The position numbers and the translations under genes were made by a program. From positions 434,001 to 498,000 of the forward strand of contig NC_089187.1 in assembly GCF_947507565.1 (NCBI RefSeq): a DNA stretch of 64,000 nucleotides, in the 5' to 3' direction. Shown one piece after another: positions 52,220 to 61,587 of the stretch (within the stretch, counting starts at the first letter, position 1; every line of letters begins with the position of its first letter). The stretch is from Oscarella lobularis. Lineage: Eukaryota; Porifera; Homoscleromorpha; Homosclerophorida; Oscarellidae. The notes under the pieces are model-generated. The model saw only the letters and a list, made by a program, of their open reading frames with translations, was not told the origin of the DNA and searched no databases.

Positions 52220-55200
52220 TCAAACGTAATTTTGTTTTCCTTTCAAATCAACAACGTACACGGCCTCTTTCTGATTGACAACGGGTAACTGGCGACGAGA
52301 AGTTCCATTCGATCGACCGCTCGCAGAAGCGCCGGAATTGGGACCCGCGAAAAAAGGATTCGTTCGACCAGTTGGACTCGTAGTCGCGGGACTTGCAATG
52401 GGACGCCAAGGATCGTTCGTCGCCGGGCCAGAACGAATGACTTTGGCGACGGAAGTATGGGGCGGCTGCTGTCCTGGGCGTATGGGTTTTGCTACGAAAG
52501 CGCGCGCGTGTAGGTAGCCCTTCACGTAAACACCCTCATACCTATGCTTGCTTGACGAATGAAGCCAGAACGACCTGAGATGGTATCTATGCTTATGTCG
52601 TTATCGTCGTAGAGACATGCGTACCTTTTCTCTGTCTTGTTTCGTACGCTTTCTCGAGGCTTTGTATTTCCTTTGTAAGCCTAGAAATTCGACTTTAGCC
52701 TAGGGAATTGCTACATCGCTGTCTTTCTCACTTTTGCCTCTCGTGTCGATCTTTTTCTTTCATTTCTCGAATCGCCTCTTCAAGCTGTTGTATTCGCTCG
52801 CTTTTGGCCGCCAAACGACGCTCCATCTTCGGCAATTCGTTGCGAAATTCGTTGTTATCCCGCACGATCTTAATTAATTAATTAACGATTTAGAAACGAC
52901 TGAAGAAGTCACATGCCTGCTTATGAACTTGAGTCAAACGATCTAGATTCGTCTCCAAGAAGGCTATCCTTTGAGATTCAACAGACGAAGGCGCGTCGCC
53001 GTCATCCTAAAGACGAAAAGCTCTTCTATTCCTATCGTCACAATTGTTTTCCTACTAGATTTACCGCTTTGAGACGACTTTGAATGTCTTCGTAGACCTC
53101 GCGTCTCAGCCTAGCTAAACTCTGAAGTTCCTTGGACTAAACGTAGAAATGTTTACGAGGAATCTACACTATAGATTTTTGCCCCTTTTACCACTGTCTC
53201 CTCTAAAGCGTTGAGCTCTTTCTTCGCTTTATCTCGACTCACTATTTCAGTCCTATCGAATCCCCTCGTGTAACGCTATGTAGCCCAAGACAAAAACTAA
53301 ATTTTCTTACCTGACTCTATCTAGCTCAGCTGTTCGTTCCTTCAACAGGTCGCCCTGTTTCCCATAGTCGTTTCTGATAGCCTGCAAAAGCGCGTCCTTC
53401 TTTTGTACGTCCCTGAAAGAGACCGAAGGGCCTACATGATGCCACCAACAACCTAATCCTCATCTCTTACTCTTGAGAATTCTGCAGACGCTCCTCCAAA
53501 TGCCGAACATCATCTCTCAACGTCGCAACTTGCTTCTGATGAGCATCCCGGTGAATGTCAAGCTCCTCTTCGAGAGCGCTCTACACAGTGTGGTTTCAAA
53601 GCCGACTAAGTTCTAACTCCCCTCTCTCGCATACTCGTATAAGTAAGGCCTGCTCTTTCTCTCTTTCGCGGTCGTGAGCCGAGACGTCGCGAACTTTCTC
53701 CTGCGACTTGAGCTGGGACAACAAGTCTCGCAGCTCGTCGAGTTCCTCCGTCGCGTCCCTCTTCTTTTTCTCCGCCATCAGAAGACTCTCGGTCAAAGTC
53801 TGGACCTTGGCTTCATTCTGCGGGCGAAGGGAGATTTTAATAAGAAAAAAATGACGAGATAGAGTGTGTCCCCCTTTACCTGAGAAATAAGCAATTGACA
53901 CGAAGCAAGCTCCGTTTCAGCGCGCTGCGCTTTAGAGTCGCTAGATTCCCGCTGCGCTCGAAGACTCTCTTCAGCCTTTTCAGAAAAAATAAGATAACAA
54001 ATGCCCGTTTCTTTTGAACACTCACCTTGACCAAGTCTCCTACAACCGCCTTAGTTTGGCTGAAATAAAGCCGGAGTTTCGTGAACTCTGCATCCACTTT
54101 CGACAGGTCAGGCTGCAGATAAAGCAAGACGTATCTACTACTATTCAACGTACTATGGGATTTACAGGCTGCAAGTCGTCAACTCCCATACGAAGCAAGC
54201 CAGCAAAATCAACCTATAAAGACCCCGTCATCCCAACCGAACATTTTCAACAGATCAATTTCACCATCTCCACGTGAAGACTTCCTATCATTTCGCCCGC
54301 TTTTTTCTGATGAATAATCGCCGCGCTTTCCGCCTGCGACTTTTTCTTCTTCAAAACGTCGATCGTCTCTTGCAGAGCGCCTATCTGTCGCTGAAGATTC
54401 TCGTTGTCTTTTGACTGATCGTTCGCCTCTTGCGCTTTCGTGTCGTAGTTCATGGCGAGTTCCTCCAACGCCTGCATGACGTCGCGAGTCTCTTCTTCCG
54501 CCTTGCGACGACGATCCGACTCGGACGTCAGTTTGTCGTTCAGTTTATCGATGGCGTCTCTGTCCATTTCACGAAACTAAGAGAGAATGAGAAATAGTTC
54601 AAATTTGAAATTCTCGTCTACGTCTCACCTTTTGAAGTTCGGATCGTTCTGCTGTCATTTGTTCGATCTCCTGCGCTTTTGAACTTATTTCCTCGTCCTG
54701 CAAGGTGAGGAGGTGAAGGTGCAGAGATATGAAGCTTATGACTATTACTTTTCCGTCTAGCTGGGCTATAAGTTGCTCGATTTCTTCTTCAAATTTCGCC
54801 TTCTCTGAAACTGACAGTGACTGCATTTGTCGCTAAAAAAGAGACTGTTTTTTTAATGTTCTTGCTACTTCTGGAGAGGTACCTCTTCCACTTCACTTCC
54901 CTCCAATTTCCAGTCCAACTGCTCTTTCGCGCTCACACTCTCGCCCCGTCTCCATCGATTCAATTCATTTTCCAGCTTTCCGAGCGTCACTGACAATCGA
55001 GCGTTCTTCGCCTTCTCTTTCTCATAGCGCTGCTTCCACTCCTCTAAAACGCCACCCCAGTGAAAAAAAACGCGAAGAGACTATATGTATCACACCAGCA
55101 GATAATTCCTCATTGATAACGATCGTGTTCTTAATAGACTTAGCTCTAAATTCAGTTTTTTTTCACGAAAGGATCGCGCAGCTATTTCACTCTTCCTACC

Positions 55201-56709
55201 TCTGTCCAAACAGTAGCGTTCCTCTCGTTTCCGTTTCGTTCACTGACGACGGCGAACAGCAAATAATTACGGTAGTCCGAGCATTTCCACCTGAGGAGAA
55301 AGAATACTTAAGTCTGTCGGTACATACGTAGTAGCCTTAATCTTTCTCACCTAAACTCTCCTGAAGAATTCTAGTCAATTTGCTGTCCCTATACGGTACG
55401 TGACCCTTCTAAAAGAGACAAGAAGTCTAAATTTAGTTTTGGTCGATACGTATGTTGATTCTACGTTTCCGTCAGCCAAAGCCGATATCACATTTCCCAA
55501 AGCCGAAAGCGATTTATTGATATTCTTCGCCTCTTCGAGCACCAGACCCTCGGCACCGGTCTTGCTGACCTAGAATAAAGAGAATTAGGCAATAGTCCAT
55601 AGACCAGCAAACGTACAATACCACACCTTCTCAGATCCAGCCAAATCGACCAAATAGAGTTTTCCACTCAACTTCTTCTGAGAGGCCAAGTTATCCTGAC
55701 GCACGTTGATCAAAAAAACGCTGTGACTTCGCGAGCTGTGCTCGTTCATGTCTAAACGAGACCAATAAAAACAAAAAGCGCTTTCTCTTTCAATATTTAC
55801 TCGTGACGGCCACGTGCCGATTCGCCTTCGCTTCCTCGATCATCAAAAAGATTTCCTCCGGACTGGAAACAAATCTCTCAGTGACGCCCTAATAAAATCA
55901 GCCTCGTTTTATCTATTGAAAAAAATATATTGAAATTTCGCGACCTTCACGTAGGGAACTCTGTTCTTGTCCTCATGAATAACCAAATTAGTTTTCGAGA
56001 CTATGAAGACATTGAAGGGAAATTCGTGTGATCGGATTCATTTCCTTACCGTCTAAGAGATCCCTGATGCGTTCCATATATATCTCAAAGTACGACACCT
56101 GCACACAGCTCACGTGACATTCAAAGAAAATATTTCCATTTCGAACCTACCTTAATGTGAAATTCCACGTCCTCTTCCATGTTATAGATGTACTGAAATA
56201 TGCCGTTGACCATACGGGGAATAATTCCTTGAAGGTTAGGATCGTCCATAGAGCCCTGGGTTTCATTCATTCGAGAAAGGGGGCCCCGATCGATTTCCAA
56301 TAAGCCATACCTCCATCGTATGAGTTTTTCCGCTCGACGTTTGCCCGTAAGCGAACACGGTCCCGTTATAGCCGTTTAGGACGTCTTTTGTTTTTTCGCG
56401 CGACGCATCGTATCAAATCACAACGAGATGAGGCGTCTCCCCTTCTTACCTTGAACAATCGCTTGCGACGTTTCCTCGTAGACGATTTCTTGAGTCGCAT
56501 CGGGTTGAAACACGCGATCGAATTGGAATACTTTGCCCTAGGTGGAGAGTTTTGGCTTCCGAACTCGGGGCGCGGATTTTTTCACCTACGTGATGCGATA
56601 CGCCGTTCGTGCCGCCGAATTTCGCCACAATGCGACCGTTCGACGCCGTTTCGAGGGTGTTCTGCGGACGAAAGCGGCAGAAAACCTTTACCGTGCATTC
56701 GGACGCCAT
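52220..56709 (-). CDS. KIF5: Kinesin-1 heavy chain (KIF5)
   Basis: Conventional kinesin motor for plus-end cargo transport. The start at 56709 gives [15 protein letters not shown]. The P-loop [13 protein letters not shown] lies near 56300-56370 after [10 protein letters not shown]. Later exons carry [15 protein letters not shown], the switch II region [12 protein letters not shown] and [11 protein letters not shown]-type sequence. A long coiled-coil stalk fills about 52600-55000 in many small exons, and the tail ends at 52220. The tail contains the autoinhibitory and cargo-regulatory IAK motif as VAKPIRPG (52472-52495). A single KIF5 is usual for invertebrates. It lies 165 bp upstream of nothing on its strand except PSMC3IP, which is transcribed toward it. 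Confidence 0.95.
52472..52495 (-). other. Kinesin-1 tail IAK motif
   Basis: Encodes V-A-K-P-I-R-P-G, the conserved autoinhibitory motif of kinesin-1 (Q-I-A-K-P-I-R-P in most animals), with Val in place of the first Ile. Confidence 0.9.
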
Positions 56710-56873
56710 GGAAACGAATCTCGTTTAGTTAGGAGCTGTCGCGAGACCATCCCATGGGCGAAATCGGAGGGAGAATTGTTCCAGCACGTGATACTAACGT
56801 ACGCTGGAGGGCAACGAATTCATTGGGCTTTGCAGAACTTTATATACTGTGTATATATAGGCAATAGTGACGT

Positions 56874-58040
56874 CTAAAGCTCACTAGGCATCTTTACATT
56901 GTACTCTTCGTCGGTTTCTACTCCCACTTCCTCCTGTCGAAACAAAATATAAATACTATGTTGCCAATTTAATTAAAAATTTTTGCCGTACAAACAGCTG
57001 TTTCTTGGACTTTGGATATCCCTCTAAAATAGCGTTGAGGATATCCATAGCCTATAAAACAAAAGTAAATTTGGTCGAAAACCAAAACAGAATTAATTAA
57101 CCAATCTTTTTCTCTTCCTCCAAGCCTTGACCATGGTCGTATGTTTCTTACAAATCTAATGTCTCAGATGGTCACTTTTCTGACAAAACACGCCCCAAGG
57201 GAATTGTCACCTTGTCTCTGTCTTCTGGAGTAACGTGATCTGATTCTGAGGAACACATACATATAACCGATTCAATATTCAATGATTTTCTCACCCACCT
57301 TTCTTGATTTTCTCCAACCTTTCTTCCAGTTTACCACACTAAGAAAAAGGATAAAATCAAAGTACTCTAATTCTTTCCATACCTCTTCTCTCAACGAAGC
57401 CAATTTAGCTTCCGCCTCTTCAGTAGTCAAAGACAACTCCAGGGCTTTCAATTCTAGAAGACCAAAAAGAATTTAGTAAATTCAAGAATTAACACAAAAT
57501 TTCTCACCAGCTTCCTGTTCTTTGCATTCTGCCAGCAGACTCTTCGACGTCTCAGTAAGTTGACCCACATTGACATCCATCTCTTTCAACTCCGATTCAT
57601 CGACAGCAGGAAAATCGCTCTAAAAGAAAACCTCGTTCCTTAGACGCTCCTCAAATGGGTACATTTTACCTGATTCGCTACGTAGACTTTCTGTTTCCCA
57701 TACACTTTCTCCTTGATCGTTCCCTTCGCTCCCAGCGCCTCGAGAGATCGCGTGACGGCCTAGACGAGCGATCGCGCGTCTTCTGCGAGAGTTTGGAGAG
57801 GAATCGACTCACCGTCTTGCCGTATTTCTTATGTAGATTATTGAAAACGTCGACTAGTGAGAGAAAATTGTCTCTGCGGCAGATGGATTTCCATTTTTTG
57901 GAGCGTTACCGGCGCTGTAGGGCCTATTTTGCGTTCGTAAGTAGTCCAGGACGGCAGCAGATGCTGCGAGAAATCGTACGACTAAAAAGAAACGTTCGAA
58001 CGGCTATTATTGGCCTACCTTCGGCGTCCTTTTTCGACAT
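56874..58040 (-). CDS. PSMC3IP: Homologous-pairing protein 2 (HOP2/PSMC3IP)
   Basis: Partner of MND1; helps DMC1 and RAD51 with strand invasion during meiosis. The start at 58040 gives MSKKDAEG. Winged-helix exons follow with LDYLRTQNRPYSAGN, FHNLHKKYGKTAVTRSLEAL and the strongly conserved GTIKEKVYGKQKVYVANQ. The coiled coil (about 57260-57620) includes ELKALELSLTTEEAEAKL and KLEERLEKIKK, then DHVTPEDRDK. The last exons encode AILEGYPKSKKQ and EEVGVETDEEYNVKMPSEL, ending at 56874. Normal length for the family. Shares a short divergent promoter with SLC25A1. Confidence 0.93.
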
Positions 58041-58186
58041 GCCGCGCCTAAATTCGATGATAGCAAAGCGCATGCGCACTTCAAACAACAGTCTCGCCGC
58101 CCGAAGTTTTATTTCTCGCAGCTCCCTTTCGACGCCATTACCTGCTATACGACTCCAGCGTTTATTAGTCGTCGTCTCGAGAAACC
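58041..58186. promoter_or_regulatory. 146-bp bidirectional promoter with an NRF1 palindrome
   Basis: Separates the start codons of PSMC3IP (minus) and SLC25A1 (plus). Contains a perfect NRF1-type palindrome GCGCATGCGC at 58068-58077. NRF1 is a known activator of nuclear genes for mitochondrial proteins, which suits a mitochondrial carrier. No TATA box seen. Confidence 0.65.
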
Positions 58187-58890
58187 ATGGAAACGTCGCC
58201 TAGCGCCTCGAAGGGCGTACGCACGCTCGCCGTCGCCGCGCCAGCACCCGCATCCGCTCAGCCGAAGCCACAGGCAAAGAAACGTCACCCAGCAAAATCC
58301 ATCCTAGCTGGTAACGTAGAACAGGACCGTGTTGTCGGTCAAAGGTCACTTCATTCGCATAGCACGAGATACACGCTTCTTTGCACGTGTTTACAGGTGG
58401 CATAGCGGGGGGACTGGAAATATGCATTACGTTTCCGACCGAGTATGTGAAGACGCAGCTACAGCTCGATCAGCGATCGAAGAATCCTGCCTACACGGGG
58501 ATTGTCGATTGCGTGAAAACGACGGTTAGGAATCACGGCTTCTTTGGACTCTACAGAGGCTTGAGCTCACTTCTATATGGATCCATACCCAAAACAGCTG
58601 CGAGGTGTCTATGCTAGTTATAAATAATATAGGCTCATATCTTTCTTTTGTGTGGTCCTCTAGGTTTAGTAGCTACGAGTTCTTTCGAAATCGATTGATG
58701 GATGAAAATGGTGGACTTTCGACGCCTCGATTGCTATTGGCTGGCTTGGGCGCGGGCGCCACGGAGGCCGTTGTTGTCGTGTGTCCCATGGAAACGATCA
58801 AGGTGAAATTCATTCACGATCAGACGCGATCCAATCCGCCGAAGTATCGCGGCTTTTTTCACGGCGTTAGAGAAATAGTTCGAGAACAGG

Positions 58891-58932
<42 letters not shown>

Positions 58933-59498
58933 CAATAATTATAATGACGTACTTTATTAATTAAATTGCTTCTAGGTATCCGAGGGACGTATCAGGGTCT
59001 AACGTCGACCGTTCTAAAGCAGGGCACCAATCAGATGATTCGTTTCTTTGTCTACAACAATTTGAAGTTGTACCTCCAAGGCGGCGATCGCACGAAAGAT
59101 ATTGGAGCAATAAAGACTTTTCTTATTGGAGGTTTGGCCGGAGCGGCAAGCGTCTTTGGAAACACGCCAATTGACGTTGTAAAAACCAGAATGCAGGTAA
59201 AGAAAAAAAAATAATTATATCCCCAATCAAGAGTTCTTCCTCGCTAGGGACTCGATGCGAAAGAGTATAAGAGTACTATTGATTGCTTTGCGAAGATCTG
59301 GAAGAACGAAGGTTTCTTAGCGTAAGTAGTGCCCCCCCCCCCCCCCCCCCCCCCCCCTGAACCTGATGTCTTTTTCTCAACAGTTTTTACAAAGGCACCG
59401 TGCCGCGGCTTGGACGCGTCGTCTTTGACGTTGCCTTTGTGTTCACCCTGTATGAGAAAACTATGAAGCTACTCGATTGGGCCTGGCCCACCAAATAG
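58187..59498 (+). CDS. SLC25A1: Mitochondrial citrate/tricarboxylate carrier
   Basis: Inner-membrane carrier that exchanges mitochondrial citrate for cytosolic malate, supplying acetyl-CoA for lipid synthesis. Exons: 58187-58310, 58397-58604, 58664-58890, 58976-59196, 59248-59321 and 59384-59498, all joining in frame. Three Solcar repeats each carry the P-x-[DE]-x-x-[KR] signature: [21 protein letters not shown] and [11 protein letters not shown]. Long stretches match the human carrier, for example [32 protein letters not shown] and [13 protein letters not shown]. The N-terminal extension (about 40 residues, rich in Ala, Pro and Lys) is variable and may be a presequence. Stop TAG at 59496. 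Confidence 0.96.
58893..58929. repeat. GA dinucleotide repeat in an SLC25A1 intron
   Basis: About 18 GA units directly after the 5' splice site of intron 3. Confidence 0.9.
59332..59357. repeat. Poly-C run of 26 in an SLC25A1 intron
   Basis: An uninterrupted run of cytosines in intron 5 a few bases after the donor GTAAGTAG. Homopolymers of this length are often misread, so the exact number is uncertain. Confidence 0.9.
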
Positions 59499-59562
59499 CC
59501 AGTTCCCTCCTACAATTTTTTGAACAGATTATGCATAGAAGAGATAATAGACTTTTCTCTTA

Positions 59563-60581
59563 TCAAAACATGATCTGACATCTAAAATGATGCTGGAGTT
59601 TGTTCGCTTTGACGCCCAACGCCACGCGTCCGGCGAGATCCCGTCTCTGCTTCGCAAACTGACCCATCCGAAACTCCTTACGCACGATCGCCTCCTCGTC
59701 CCCACGCCAACCGAGCGCTCGATAATGAGTAATAACCCGATGCTTCAACTGACGACATCGATCCGGTGGAATACTCTGCTTAAAATAGCGTTGAAGCGAT
59801 CGATGTCCGGCGCGAGATCCACTCGGAAGAACCAGTTCGCCCGTCGACTCGCTCACCGACATTTCCCCGCCGTCGACAACTCCGTCGCGATACGCGGAAA
59901 AGTCGTAATAGTCGGCGTACTCCTCCGCGCACGTCTCGTCGTATCTCATCCGACAATGGGCCTTGTCTCGCATGTGATTCTGCGCCGCTTCGACGCAGGT
60001 GAACTGGCGCGGCGCTCCCGCCGCGTCGCCGCCGCCGTGCACGCAGTAGAGACACGCGTTCGCGACGCCGACTTTCCAGTCGAGATGCTCGACGAGACCT
60101 TTGAGATTCGACACGTATTCGACGTCGGGGATGAAGAAGCCGTGCGATTTGGCCATGTGACGCAGTTTCGCGTCCAAGTCGACGCTGTCGCGCGGACAGA
60201 AGAGACATTCGGTTAGGTCTAAGGGTTCCGGTTCGGAATCGGTGTCTTCGGCGGTCGCTTCGTCTGTTGTTTCGATTTTGGGGGGGACTTCTGGTTGTGG
60301 GGCCCGGGCTCGGGTTTTCTTCGTTTGTTTGATGTGATCGGCTCTTTTCGCTGGGACGTTGCTTTGTTGGGCTTTTTGAGCCAGGACGCGCTCGTCGAAG
60401 TTCTCTGCCGTTACTGGTGCGAGGCCTGCGACCTGAACGAGGGTTTTATTCGGCTCTCCTGCGACTTTGAGCTTACTTTTCGCTTCAGGTTGTATCGGTG
60501 CCAGTCGGTTTTGTAGTGGGAGCGCTGCGCGTCGCCCGAGGGGAACTGCACGCGGCAAGAAATGCAAGTGAAAGACGACAT
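59563..60581 (-). CDS. ZNF622: Zinc finger protein 622 (REI1-like 60S biogenesis factor)
   Basis: Cytoplasmic factor for late 60S ribosomal subunit maturation, homologous to yeast Rei1. Exon 1 (60477-60581) encodes MSSFTCISCRVQFPSG and HYKTDWHRYNLKRK. A 46-bp intron (60433-60476) restores KRK-VAGLAPVTAE, the conserved start of the family; exon 2 (59563-60432) is long. Three C2H2 fingers are visible: CISC...HYKTDWH, CLFCPRD...HMAKSHGF and CLYCVHGG...HMRDKAHC. The C-terminus has LPSGSRAGHRSLQRYFKQ and a basic segment ending HHFRCQIMF. If the intron were ignored a frameshifted N-terminus would appear; the spliced form matches the family, so I prefer it. Confidence 0.93.
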
Positions 60582-61587
60582 TTTGTGTTGTACGAGCGCT
60601 CGGACTGAAGATAGACAAAACGTTACGTCTCTTTCGGCTGTCCTGACGACAGCGAGAACGCAAGAGCGATTAGAACAGAGTCAACGGGAAACTTCTTGCG
60701 ATACCTATCCGGGACGTACGGCAAGAAGCACCCGTATTCCCTCAGTAAATCGATACCAATCGGCTTTTTGACTGAAATTTTTCTTTTCGTTATATTTTCG
60801 AAATTTTAGCTTTGCGCATCATCATTCACCAGAAGAAATTGCCTCCACTTTTCGAAGATGTCGCTAAAGGAAGAAGAACGGAAACGGACGACTTTTTTGC
60901 GCCGGAAAGTTGCAGTAGTAGGAGTCTACTAGCGGTCACCTATATAAGGCCTCATGAAACATTAGTCTATTGCATGGTTAGACACGGTCCTCATTGCAGC
61001 CTTGCCTGAGAAGGGCGGGAACGAGGTCCTGGAGCAACGGTGCGTCAGTGATTACAGGCACATACTTAACCCCACGGGTTCTGGATGGGTAAGACCTGCA
61101 GGGGCTGCACGTACCGGGATGCCGCCAAGTGCCTAGTCGCCTTGGTGGAGCATCACGTGGGGTCCGATATATATATACCTATATGGTGTAAAGCTCCGTG
61201 TACAGGGGACTCCCGTCGGCGACGGTCTGCTCTCGTGTGAACGTGCTGTGCCTTTTTTCTTTTACTCTCCTATTTTTTCATACTGCAGCCCACGTGGAAA
61301 TGCATCAGCTGCTTTTCGTTCTACTGGCTCCGTATTTGAACCACCTTTCACCACTACACGCGGTATTGAACATGCTTTCCGGATTCGTGTTGGGCTATTT
61401 GCGTGGCATGCAATATGCAAAGATACCCGGACATTGCTGGGTGCACCATTGGTCGCTTGGATCTGAATTAATTTGCTCGTATGTACTCTATTTTTGGTTC
61501 CCGCGTCCTACGTTCATTCTCGCGCTTCAGTTTCCGGCATTCGTCACTCACTGGTAGTTCTCTCTGGATCCCCCAGAGTGACTTCCA
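60582..61587. other. Kilobase between ZNF622 and gene C; no confident gene
   Basis: Divergent intergenic region. A consensus TATA element TATATAAGG lies at 60941-60949 on the plus strand, followed by about 240 bp of GC-rich non-repetitive sequence to 61195. A hydrophobic 119-codon ORF (61198-61557) has no known domain and runs up to the start of gene C; it may be 5' UTR. I cannot identify a known small RNA here. Confidence 0.4.
60941..60949 (+). promoter_or_regulatory. TATA-box-like element
   Basis: TATATAAGG in a GC-rich context, facing gene C. It is about 640 bp upstream of the ATG at 61588, so either a long or spliced 5' UTR follows or a separate transcript starts here. Confidence 0.45.

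Noticed and set aside
59563-60663. Longer ZNF622 reading frame starting at 60663
   Set aside because: Its first 80 residues are in a frame that skips the conserved first zinc finger; the two-exon model from 60581 restores it.
60811-60830. AGCTTTGCGCA resembling the 5' end of U4 snRNA
   Set aside because: The similarity stops after about 11 bases; no Sm site or 3' structure follows.
61198-61557. 119-codon hydrophobic ORF upstream of gene C
   Set aside because: No family resemblance and no clear start; hydrophobicity follows from T-rich sequence. Could be 5' UTR.
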